7,144 nucleotides of DNA from a bacterium (Candidatus Torokbacteria) CG_4_10_14_0_2_um_filter_35_8 (GCA_002792135.1 PFNU01000077.1:1-7144); one strand, 5' to 3'. Positions 1 to 5,268 are shown, numbered from the stretch's first letter. The notes: generated by a model from the sequence alone, not told the origin. Program-made: numbers and translations.

Positions 1-20
1 AACAATTAACTAGAAAAAAT

Positions 21-443
21 ATGCGCAACAAAACTAAATTATTTCTAGGAGGAGTGCTAATAGCAGTTACAGCACTTGCTCTCGGCTCACTCTTCTTTAA
101 CTCACTACCAACGATAACTTCCGCCGCTGAAGAAAAACAAGATAACTCCGAAATTGTAGAAAAGTGTACACAAATGGCAAAAAGAAAACAAGAAATGCAA
201 GATATATTCGAAAATAACGATTACAATGCCTGGAAAAGTCTTATGAATGAGAAAGTAAAAAACTTGCGTGAAAGAGCAGATAAGATAGAGCAAAGTATTA
301 CTGAAGAGAATTTCGCTAAACTTGTCGAGGCACACAAACTTATGAAGGAAGGAAAAGATGAAGAAGCAAAGAAGATATTCGATGAGTTAGGGGTTCCTAG
401 TCTAGGATTTGGGGGAAGAGGACCAAAAGGAATACAAGAATAA
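21..443 (+). CDS. Small exported helical protein of unknown function
   Basis: A 140-residue protein I cannot assign to a named family. Residues 7-27 are a hydrophobic segment after a basic start (MRNKTK), followed by a small-residue stretch (TITSAA, 31-36) that could be a signal-peptidase site. The product is therefore exported or anchored by its N-terminus. The rest, residues 37-125, is highly charged and predicted helical. It contains a single Cys (C49), NDYNAW at 66-71, and a tetratricopeptide-like helical patch at 103-124 (EAHKLMKEGKDEEAKKIFDE). The tail is Gly-rich (GFGGRG). Size and organisation resemble small periplasmic helical proteins (Spy-like or DUF2680-like), but no diagnostic motif is present. 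Only 20 bases precede the start and they hold no clear ribosome site, so an upstream start is not excluded. A hairpin terminator at 498-525 ends the unit, which suggests a monocistronic gene or the last gene of an operon. Confidence 0.7.
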   Translation: MRNKTKLFLGGVLIAVTALALGSLFFNSLPTITSAAEEKQDNSEIVEKCTQMAKRKQEMQDIFENNDYNAWKSLMNEKVKNLRERADKIEQSITEENFAKLVEAHKLMKEGKDEEAKKIFDELGVPSLGFGGRGPKGIQE

Positions 444-497
444 AGAAAATAAACACCAACCTAATCAAAAATTAAATATTCCTCAAGAGTAAAAAAT

Positions 498-525
498 AAA
501 ACTTCCGGGATGTACTGGGAGTTTT
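498..525 (+). terminator. Hairpin terminator after the exported helical protein
   Basis: AAAACTTCC (498-506) pairs with GGGAGTTTT (517-525), giving nine pairs with one T-G wobble and a 10-base loop. The right arm itself supplies a short T run. It lies 55 bases after the stop of the first gene. The ATG at 510 falls inside its loop, which argues against 510 as the transposase start. Confidence 0.55.
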
Positions 526-548
526 GTTATATAAAGGAATGTAATATA

Positions 549-1169
549 ATGGGTATAAACTTGATTAATAAAAAGCCTATGAAACTTCATCGTAACTCTC
601 AAAAAAGATATTACTTAAAAAATGCGATTTATTTTACTGTCTCGAAAACATTTAAGAACTTTCCGTATTTTAAAGAAAAGATATTTTGTGAATTATTTAT
701 TAAAGATTTAATAATTTGTAAAAGGTTAAAGAAGTTTAAGTTATTTGCCTTTTGTTTAGTTTATGACCATTTAAATTTATTATTTAAGCCAAATGATGAA
801 TTTAACATTTCAAAGGTAATGAAGTCGTTGAAAGAAAATTCTTCAAGAAACATTAACAAGATAATTATTTCCTCTTTAGGACGAGAAAACGGTGGTTATG
901 AAGGCGACACGACGTCGTGTCGCCTTCATACACCGACCATGTTTGAGACCTTAAAAACCGAGTTTCTTAAAAAATATGGTTATAATCAAAGTGATGTTCC
1001 CAAATTCAAATGGCAGAAATCATTTTACAGCCATATGATCCGAAGTTCAAAAGACTTCAAAAACCATTACCATTACACGATTTATAATTTCCTTAAACAC
1101 CATTTACCTGAAAATTGGCAATACACTTCGTTGAATTATCCTGATTTGATTGACAAAATCTTCATCTAA
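549..1169 (+). CDS. IS200/RAYT-like Y1 transposase, variant HUH motif
   Basis: A 206-residue member of the Y1 transposase / REP-associated tyrosine transposase (RAYT) family. Such single-strand nucleases cut and rejoin DNA at hairpins. The order of blocks is recognisable: an N-terminal strand (AIYFTVSKTF, 26-35), the metal-site strand (LVYDHLNLLFKPND, 70-83), the helix NISKVMKSLKENSSRNIN (86-103), WQKSFYSHMIR (155-165), and the C-terminal Tyr region HYHYTIYNFLKHHL (173-186). The candidate nucleophile is Y176, by alignment to the family's Y-I-x-x-N-P-V-K pattern. The usual H-x-H is H74-L-N76 here, so one metal ligand is changed and activity is uncertain. Residues 117-127 are encoded by a perfect palindrome (897-930). 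I chose ATG 549 because AAAGGA lies about 10 bases upstream and the in-frame ATG at 510 sits inside a terminator hairpin; ATG 579 is possible. No flanking transposon ends were identified, so it may be a domesticated or relic gene. Confidence 0.85.
   Translation: MGINLINKKPMKLHRNSQKRYYLKNAIYFTVSKTFKNFPYFKEKIFCELFIKDLIICKRLKKFKLFAFCLVYDHLNLLFKPNDEFNISKVMKSLKENSSRNINKIIISSLGRENGGYEGDTTSCRLHTPTMFETLKTEFLKKYGYNQSDVPKFKWQKSFYSHMIRSSKDFKNHYHYTIYNFLKHHLPENWQYTSLNYPDLIDKIFI
890..935. repeat. Long GC-rich palindrome inside the transposase gene
   Basis: Positions 897-913 and 914-930 are perfect reverse complements: a 34-bp palindrome with no spacer, centred on GAC/GTC. CGGTG (890-894) and CACCG (931-935) extend the pairing after a two-base bulge (895-896), giving 22 pairs in all. 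It is far more GC-rich than the surrounding gene. It is read in frame as Y-E-G-D-T-T-S-C-R-L-H. REP sequences recognised by RAYTs are GC-rich palindromes, so this may be the transposase's own cognate element lodged in its gene. That last step is inference. Confidence 0.85.
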
Positions 1170-1236
1170 TCAAAAAACCCCAGCTGCAAAAAAGCCGAGA
1201 TTTTTTTATTTAAAAATATCTAACCTTAGTTCTGAC

Positions 1237-1265
1237 TTAACAACTTTGCAATAAAGGAGTATAAT
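1237..1265 (+). promoter_or_regulatory. Sigma70-type promoter for the 62-residue gene
   Basis: The -35 is TTAACA (1237-1242, five of six consensus bases) and the -10 is a perfect TATAAT (1260-1265), with a 17-base spacer. Transcription should begin near 1272, giving a leader of about 28 bases that contains the AGGAGGTGG ribosome site at 1287-1295. Confidence 0.7.
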
Positions 1266-1299
1266 TGAATAACCAAAATTAACATTAGGAGGTGGAACT

Positions 1300-1488
1300 A
1301 TGCCTACTAAACAAATGAAAGACATAAAACCCGGCGATACAGTATGGGTCGTTGGAAAATGGAGAAAAGTGGAAAAATCCAACCCTTTTAAAGATGATGG
1401 GTGGAAACTAAATCTAAAGGGTAGAATAGAAAGTGGACAACCCGCTACGATTGTCGGAGACCAAAGTGACTATCTCATAGTACAGTAG
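1300..1488 (+). CDS. 62-residue protein of unknown function
   Basis: A 62-residue soluble protein that I do not recognise. The N-terminal half, MKDIKPGDTVWVVGKWRKVE (residues 6-25), has the look of a small beta-barrel or SH3-like/KOW-like fold: an I-K-P-G-D turn, then alternating hydrophobics. The C-terminal half continues with short strands (KLNLKGRIES, PATIVGD, YLIVQ). There is no membrane segment and no Cys, and the composition is basic. The start is secure: a perfect AGGAGGTGG lies five bases upstream of ATG, behind a near-consensus promoter at 1237-1265. It is closed by a strong hairpin terminator at 1534-1565, so it is a self-contained transcription unit. Strong signals on such a small gene suggest high expression. 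A nucleic-acid or ligand-binding role is possible from the fold impression alone; nothing in the sequence proves it. Confidence 0.8.
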   Translation: MPTKQMKDIKPGDTVWVVGKWRKVEKSNPFKDDGWKLNLKGRIESGQPATIVGDQSDYLIVQ

Positions 1489-1533
1489 CGAAATCTCAAG
1501 TTTGCAAAAATCTGGCATTTTGGCATCAGTTAT

Positions 1534-1575
1534 GAAGCGTGACTATCTTTTCATAGTCACGCTTCAATCTTTTTT
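1534..1575 (+). terminator. Strong intrinsic terminator of the 62-residue gene
   Basis: GAAGCGTGACTAT (1534-1546) and ATAGTCACGCTTC (1553-1565) form a perfect 13-bp stem, 14 counting T1533-A1566, with loop CTTTTC. A T-rich tail (cttttttctttt) follows. It lies about 45 bases after the stop codon at 1488. Confidence 0.85.
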
Positions 1576-1615
1576 CTTTTATTATGTATTAAAAAGCAAT
1601 TTATTTATAAATATC

Positions 1616-1651
1616 AAAAAATCTTGATTTTTTTATTGATCAAGATTTTTT
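1616..1651. terminator. Bidirectional terminator between convergent genes
   Basis: AAAAAATCTTGAT (1616-1628) pairs perfectly with ATCAAGATTTTTT (1639-1651) across a 10-base T-rich loop. The A run on one side and T run on the other give a U tract in either direction. It sits between the + gene ending at 1488 and the - gene ending at 1723. It is probably the main terminator for the metalloprotease gene and a backup for the + unit, which already has the hairpin at 1534-1565. Confidence 0.75.
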
Positions 1652-1722
1652 ATTTTATATGGAAATTAATATAACCTTTATTTCAGAAGCCTGAAATTAC
1701 TCAAGATCCTTAAATTTACCTC

Positions 1723-3069
1723 CTAATTCACCTTCACCTCCACATCCACCGTCTTATTTCCACCATTTGATGAAATACTTATCACATGATGAAGAGTAGT
1801 ACCAGGAAGCATGCCGCCAGTATTTGCGGTAACTGAGATAGTTTTATTATTGCTTCCACTTATTGGAGATGCCGAAAGCCATGGGGGAAGATCAGCTACT
1901 ATATTCCAGGAAAGAGTACCGCTACCTATATTTTTAATATTAAACGAACCTTCTGCTATTGGATCTACCCCTGTTGTAATAAAATGTAAGGAAGAAGTTG
2001 AAGTAGACATCTTCGGGTTTTCTTCTGGTTCAGGCTCGGGTTCCTCTTCATCTGGTCCAGGTTCTTCTATCTCTTTCTTTTTACATTTACAACCAACGCA
2101 TTCCTCATCTGCCTTACATCCAATTGGTTTTGCCTTAGGATCACATTCTTCGTTTGGCTTGGTAATATAGCCATCACCACAAATAGGTGTCACTTGTGGC
2201 TTATCAACACATTTACAAATATTATTACATGTTTTTCCTGCAGGACATCCTGTAGGATTTGCCTTGGGATCGCATTCTTCACCACGATTTGCCTCACAAG
2301 TCCCATTACCACAACAGCACTTATCTGGACAGGTAATACCAGCATCTCCCATTATTTTATCAATATGTTCTTGCAAAGCAGCATATTCTCCCCAAGTCTG
2401 TGCCATTATACTCTGCGGACTTCCTGAGTCTTGAGGATTATTATTTTTATAAGTATCTCCCTGACCATCTCCATCTGTATCCTCATATTCATATTCATCG
2501 GCAAGACCCATAAGGTGTCCAAATTCATGAGCAGCATCAGCACCTGATGCCCACACGGTCCATTCGCCAAAGCCACTTGGGTAAGTACCGCTAGTCTGCG
2601 TAGCATCAGCAATATTTCCTCTTTCATTTACCGGCTCCCAACCAACCTGAGGGTCTCGTTCTCTTCCTGATACTACATCAATACAATGCCAACCAGGTTG
2701 TTTAGCCTTGCCGGAAGCATCCGGTTTACATACTTCTCCTCTTGGTAAACTCTTCGCCACAATTTCAAAATGTACAGGGCACTTGCAATCTCCGTACGTA
2801 AAATCTGGATCATTCCAGACTTTTAGGGTCTCTTCTGTCCATACTTTCCCAAGTTGCCTAGCATTCATCCATGCTGCGTCGTCATGAAAAGAAAAAGCAA
2901 GATAGGTAGTAACTGTAATATCACAGTCTTCGATAGAAACAACGGTGCCGGAGTCACGGTCATTAGCTTCAGTTAAAGAAGCAGGGTTGAAAGTTACAAG
3001 ATCGACAAAAACAATGGCAAGAACCAAAATTTGTCTTATAATTTTAAGTTTTTTAAAATGTTCTTTCAT
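1723..3069 (-). CDS. Secreted zinc metalloprotease with Cys-rich repeats and BACON-like domain
   Basis: A 448-residue exported multidomain protein. Residues 1-35 form a signal peptide or anchor (basic MKEHFKKLK, then a hydrophobic stretch at 10-28). The catalytic domain, about 45-245, holds HEFGHLMGLADEY (181-193), an H-E-x-x-H-x-x-G-x-x-D zinc site. H181 and H185 are ligands, E182 the general base, and D191 the likely third ligand. The S-I-M at 220-222 is a candidate metzincin Met-turn. Between them DTDGDGQGD (197-205) resembles a calcium-binding loop. Two Cys-rich repeats follow (about 247-287 and 297-329), each with C-G-x-G then E-E-C-D-P-K-A. Next come an acidic Pro/Glu linker (333-352) and a C-terminal beta-sandwich (about 355-448) with WLSASPISG and SNGG, like BACON/Ig-like modules that bind surfaces or glycans. 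No sortase motif or C-terminal membrane segment is seen, so the product is probably released or N-terminally anchored. The substrate is unknown. The ribosome site is weak (GAG about 10 bases upstream). The upstream region is the inverted-repeat element, so its promoter is unclear. Confidence 0.88.
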   Translation of the reverse strand: MKEHFKKLKIIRQILVLAIVFVDLVTFNPASLTEANDRDSGTVVSIEDCDITVTTYLAFSFHDDAAWMNARQLGKVWTEETLKVWNDPDFTYGDCKCPVHFEIVAKSLPRGEVCKPDASGKAKQPGWHCIDVVSGRERDPQVGWEPVNERGNIADATQTSGTYPSGFGEWTVWASGADAAHEFGHLMGLADEYEYEDTDGDGQGDTYKNNNPQDSGSPQSIMAQTWGEYAALQEHIDKIMGDAGITCPDKCCCGNGTCEANRGEECDPKANPTGCPAGKTCNNICKCVDKPQVTPICGDGYITKPNEECDPKAKPIGCKADEECVGCKCKKKEIEEPGPDEEEPEPEPEENPKMSTSTSSLHFITTGVDPIAEGSFNIKNIGSGTLSWNIVADLPPWLSASPISGSNNKTISVTANTGGMLPGTTLHHVISISSNGGNKTVDVEVKVN

Positions 3070-3092
3070 AATATTTTCTCATCTAACTAACA

Positions 3093-3161
3093 CTGCAAAT
3101 TAATAATTCTTAATTAAGAATTATTAATCAATACCCAATGCCTAATGACAGAATGTCTAAT
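3093..3161. repeat. Left inverted repeat of the IVS-protein cassette
   Basis: Compared with the reverse complement of 3525-3586: bases 3141-3161 match 19 of 21, bases 3097-3131 match 30 of 35, and CTGC/CTGT extends the outer end. A seven-base length difference lies around 3132-3140. Inside it, 3099-3128 is by itself a perfect 30-bp palindrome (15-base arms meeting at TTAA/TTAA). Confidence 0.8.
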
Positions 3162-3533
3162 TTATTTTCTTTGATCCTTTTTCTTAGTCGAATTAATAAT
3201 AGCATTGAATATGAGATTGGGTTCTTTTGCTTCATTCCATAGTATCCTTGCCTTTTCTTTCAGATTCGGAGATGCTACGGCTATCATTCTTAGCCAGTGT
3301 TTCGTTTCTCTCGATTCTTTCTTGCAAATTCCAATCTTATGTTTAAAATCTTTTCGAGACTCAGCATCATCAGCCTCGCAATAATTAGCCCCTATACTTG
3401 TTCCTGATCTAACTAATTGAGAAATCAACGATCTAGTCACTGAATTCTGAGGGACTTCTTTAGAAAATTTTACAATTTCTTCACCAAACTTAGCGGTTCT
3501 CTCTTCTAAATCATATTTTTGGTCATTAGACAT
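3162..3533 (-). CDS. Four-helix-bundle protein, 23S rRNA IVS family
   Basis: A 123-residue protein of the bacterial IVS-encoded four-helix-bundle family (TIGR02436-like). Full family signatures are visible: an N-terminal helix with the pattern E-x-x-x-K-F-x-x-E-I-x-x-F (10-23), then LISQLVRSGTSIGANYCEAD (36-55), then ESRKDFKHKIGICKKESRET (58-77), and WLRMI (80-84). Length is typical of the family. These proteins form pentameric bundles of unknown role. Some are encoded in insertions within 23S rRNA genes, others stand alone as here. The start is ATG at 3533 with only a weak upstream AAAGA, and both the start and its upstream region lie in the right inverted repeat. In an mRNA that includes both repeats the start codon could be locked in a long stem. 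The gene follows the HEAT-repeat gene in the same direction at a 69-base gap, so it may be read through from it. Confidence 0.9.
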   Translation of the reverse strand: MSNDQKYDLEERTAKFGEEIVKFSKEVPQNSVTRSLISQLVRSGTSIGANYCEADDAESRKDFKHKIGICKKESRETKHWLRMIAVASPNLKEKARILWNEAKEPNLIFNAIINSTKKKDQRK

Positions 3534-3586
3534 TCTTTAATTAGGATTTGATTAGTAATTCTTAATTAGAAATTAGAAATTTACAG
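3525..3586. repeat. Right inverted repeat of the IVS-protein cassette
   Basis: This is the partner of 3093-3161. The inner block 3525-3545 matches 3141-3161 at 19 of 21 positions, and the outer block 3548-3582 matches 3097-3131 at 30 of 35. It contains the start codon and the M-S-N codons of the four-helix-bundle gene, plus short ATTAGAAAT-type direct repeats at 3565-3580. Confidence 0.8.
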
Positions 3587-3602
3587 ATTTAAATTGAGAG
3601 TA

Positions 3603-4259
3603 CTATTTAACTTCAAACAAATCTTTCTCACCATCCCACACCAAAGAATCCTTATTTTTCTTCCACCATCCCTCCCAACCCTCAACTGCATCTTCTCTTT
3701 TGTCCTTATCATCATATTCATAATCAAAATCCTTACCAGTATATTGTTCTAAATGCATATTAGCACGCAGGCTTACAGGAGAGGGAGGATCAGAGAAAAT
3801 ACTTATTTCATCGGATTTTAAAGAGGTAATTAATACGGGCAAGCCTTTGATTTCGCCAAATGAGCAAAGTTCTGCTGCAGAAAGCATCTTAAGATAGTCG
3901 TTTTTATCATCTAAGGCTTTCTCTAATTCTGGGATAATTTGATCTTTAAGGTCTTGATTATTCCTTAAGAGAGTAGATAAACAAACAATAGCAACCCATC
4001 TTTCATAAATCGAATTACTTTCTATCATACTAGTAAGCCTAGGCAAAGCTTGCTCTCCGATATCTGAAATTTGATAAACATTCTCAAAGCTTTTAGGATC
4101 TTTAGAATTAAAACTTGCTAATACTGAATCAAAGACCTCATCAGGTGTCTTGGGTTTTTCTTTTGCCTTCCACCACGCAAAAATCCCAAACCCTATTATT
4201 AAGATAACAAAAACTATCGCGATAATCGCTTTGTTTTTTTTACTTAAACCTTTCTTCAT
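3603..4259 (-). CDS. Membrane-anchored HEAT-repeat protein
   Basis: A 218-residue protein with a basic N-terminus (MKKGLSKKNK), one transmembrane anchor at 11-30 ending in W-W, and a soluble alpha-helical domain outside the membrane. About three HEAT-like helical hairpins can be made out: roughly 67-99 (GEQALPRLTSMIE then YERWVAIVCLSTLL), 103-136 (IIPELEKALDD then LKMLSAAELCSFGE) and 137-175. The C-terminal segment (YTGKDFDYEYDD then W195-E-G-W198-W199) matches a tail common in bacterial HEAT-repeat proteins. HEAT repeats are scaffolds for protein binding, and no catalytic residues are seen. The specific role is unknown. The start is fixed by the signal-anchor; no Shine-Dalgarno is visible ahead of it. 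It may be co-transcribed with the downstream four-helix-bundle gene. Confidence 0.8.
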   Translation of the reverse strand: MKKGLSKKNKAIIAIVFVILIIGFGIFAWWKAKEKPKTPDEVFDSVLASFNSKDPKSFENVYQISDIGEQALPRLTSMIESNSIYERWVAIVCLSTLLRNNQDLKDQIIPELEKALDDKNDYLKMLSAAELCSFGEIKGLPVLITSLKSDEISIFSDPPSPVSLRANMHLEQYTGKDFDYEYDDKDKREDAVEGWEGWWKKNKDSLVWDGEKDLFEVK

Positions 4260-4300
4260 TTTTTTAGAAGTATGGTCGTGAAAAAACCTTTCCCATCTTT

Positions 4301-4329
4301 ATTTTATGCTTTTTAATAATAGAGAGCAA
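4301..4329 (-). promoter_or_regulatory. Possible promoter of the HEAT-repeat gene
   Basis: On the minus strand a TTGCTC (4329-4324) is followed after 17 bases by TAAAAT (4306-4301). The -10 is good (five of six) and the -35 poor (three of six). It lies about 40 bases before the start codon. Confidence 0.3.
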
Positions 4330-4367
4330 GTGGAAAGTTACTAAAGTCTTTTACTAATTATAAAGAT

Positions 4368-4398
4368 AGAGTGTGTCTAGCGAAACGCTAGCCACTCT
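4368..4398 (-). terminator. Hairpin after the 103-residue soluble protein gene
   Basis: CTAGCG (4377-4382) and CGCTAG (4386-4391) pair around an AAA loop. AGAGTG (4368-4373) and CACTCT (4393-4398) add six more pairs beyond a small internal loop. It lies just downstream of the minus-strand gene that stops at 4425. The following T tract on that strand is weak (atctttat), so it is a probable rather than certain terminator. Confidence 0.55.
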
Positions 4399-4424
4399 CT
4401 CACTAATTACGTATAAGCTACTCC

Positions 4425-4736
4425 TCAAGAGAAAGAAGCCTTCTTCACCTTCTCTAGTAAGTGCTGAAGTCTCTCACTGCTTGCTACACCCCAATTTTTT
4501 CGACTTCTAGCTGTTCCACTTTTTAGAAAAATTACTTCCCTTTCTTTAAGCGCTAAACCAATTACTAGATTACGATACGCATTTATCTTCTCTTTAAGGG
4601 CTTCCGCTTCTTGACAGTTTACCTCAATGCCTCCTTCTATCTTTGATCCTAAGAAAGCAGCAATAGCCTCATCAACCTTATCCATAGCCCAAAGGGCTTT
4701 ACCTCTTCTACCATCAGGATAAATAAATCTTGCCAT
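4425..4736 (-). CDS. 103-residue soluble protein of unknown function
   Basis: A 103-residue basic, mainly helical protein that I do not recognise. The N-terminus MARFIYPDGRRGKALWAMDK precedes helices at about 19-31 (KVDEAIAAFLGS), 42-66 (a long amphipathic stretch with EALKEKINAYRNLVIGLAL) and 88-101 (ERLQHLLEKVKKA). There is no signal peptide or membrane segment. K72 to W82 (KSGTARSRKNW) is strongly basic and could contact nucleic acid; that is only a guess. The start is well supported: AAGGAGGT sits about seven bases upstream of ATG (4743-4750 on the opposite strand). A plausible promoter lies at 4828-4855. It ends in TGA, which supports TGA being read as stop here. Confidence 0.75.
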   Translation of the reverse strand: MARFIYPDGRRGKALWAMDKVDEAIAAFLGSKIEGGIEVNCQEAEALKEKINAYRNLVIGLALKEREVIFLKSGTARSRKNWGVASSERLQHLLEKVKKASFS

Positions 4737-4827
4737 TTTCTTACCTCCTTTTTTTTGACTGAAATCCAGAAATTAATACCAAATACACAAAAGGGTGATC
4801 TTTACTCCTTCGTTACCTGGACAAATA

Positions 4828-4855
4828 ATTGTACATAAAAAAACTCAGTAATCAA
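4828..4855 (-). promoter_or_regulatory. Promoter of the 103-residue soluble protein gene
   Basis: On the minus strand TTGATT (4855-4850) is followed after 16 bases by TACAAT (4833-4828), matching four and five of six consensus positions. It predicts an untranslated leader of about 85 bases before the ATG at 4736. No convincing regulatory fold was seen in that leader. Confidence 0.45.
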
Positions 4856-4956
4856 CTCCTCAAATTTTATCTAACAAAAAGACCCCACATACCAGTTAAT
4901 GATAAAAATATTTTCAACTTATTCTACAAGTTCCAAGCCCAGAAAATACATTAAAA

Positions 4957-5268
4957 TTATTCAACTTGATCAGAATTGTCTTCTTCGTCAGAGACTTTCT
5001 TAATATTATCTCCTGTAAAATCTTCACTAACAGCCTTTGTCCCCGAATAAATTCCTGAGGAAAGAATACCAGTATAAAGTCCTAAGATCCCATAATCCAA
5101 AACTTCCTCATTCTTTGCCATAGCATAAATTACACCAAGTGCAAGTCCGATAATAATTGCGACAAGAGGAGCATACTTTGAACCAAAGTAGTGTTTGTAA
5201 ACTTGGACTAAGCCCACAATCACTAAGGCTACTGGTACTGCACCTATGAGAAATTCACTGTTATCCAT
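4957..5268 (-). CDS. Small holin-like membrane protein
   Basis: A 103-residue protein with three hydrophobic segments, about 7-24 (LIGAVPVALVIVGLVQVY), 32-50 (YAPLVAIIIGLALGVIYAM) and 58-75 (DYGILGLYTGILSSGIYSG), and a highly acidic C-terminal tail (SDEEDNSDQVE). The layout resembles small phage holins: short N-terminus, G-L-V-Q-V-Y-K-H-Y-F then K-Y-A-P-L-V-A, a second helix, and a third helix ending S-S-G-I-Y-S-G-T-K. Holins make membrane pores to release lysins. Phage genes are absent around it, so it could be a prophage relic, a domesticated pore protein, or an unrelated small membrane protein. No ribosome site is visible: only an A-rich tract precedes ATG, and a TATTAT-like box lies close upstream, so a very short leader is possible. 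Confidence 0.7.
   Translation of the reverse strand: MDNSEFLIGAVPVALVIVGLVQVYKHYFGSKYAPLVAIIIGLALGVIYAMAKNEEVLDYGILGLYTGILSSGIYSGTKAVSEDFTGDNIKKVSDEEDNSDQVE

Larger units (their letters stand above)
3093..3586 (-). mobile_element. Inverted-repeat cassette carrying an IVS-type four-helix-bundle gene
   Basis: Two long imperfect inverted repeats (3093-3161 and 3525-3586) enclose one gene that fills the interior exactly. The stop codon (3162-3164) abuts the left repeat, and the start codon and first three codons lie in the right repeat. The encoded protein belongs to the family found in intervening sequences (IVS) of fragmented 23S rRNA, whose ends are likewise complementary. No target-site duplication was detected at the edges. 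I infer an IVS-like or MITE-like mobile unit lying in an intergenic region; mobility itself is not shown. Confidence 0.6.

Noticed and set aside
105..335. Minus-strand open frame of 76 codons
   Set aside because: Lies antisense within the exported helical protein gene, has no ribosome site, and its hydrophobic Phe-rich translation is typical of a shadow of an A-rich coding strand.
510..548. Upstream ATG (510) as the transposase start
   Set aside because: It sits in the loop of a terminator hairpin and has no Shine-Dalgarno, while ATG 549 has AAAGGA upstream and reaches the family N-terminus.
897..930. Intrinsic terminator or assembly artefact in the transposase gene
   Set aside because: No T run follows, the reading frame continues intact with family motifs on both sides, and a spacerless palindrome fits a REP-like element better. 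An assembly artefact cannot be fully excluded without reads.
1172..1207. Possible terminator just after the transposase stop
   Set aside because: A six-base A run faces a seven-base T run, but the inner stem has three mismatches (C-A, C-A, A-C) among seven positions. At best it is a decayed terminator.
1811..2170. Plus-strand open frame of 119 codons
   Set aside because: Antisense to the metalloprotease C-terminal region. Its Ser/Gly-rich stretch is the complement of the Pro/Glu linker.
2194..2427. Plus-strand open frame of 77 codons
   Set aside because: Antisense to the Cys-rich repeats of the metalloprotease, with no start signals.
2406..2627. Minus-strand open frame of 73 codons
   Set aside because: Overlaps the metalloprotease catalytic domain in another frame on the same strand; the domain motifs lie in the other frame.
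4916..4932. Small AACTT/AAGTT hairpin downstream of the holin-like gene
   Set aside because: It has only five A/T-rich pairs and an interrupted T tract, too weak to call a terminator.
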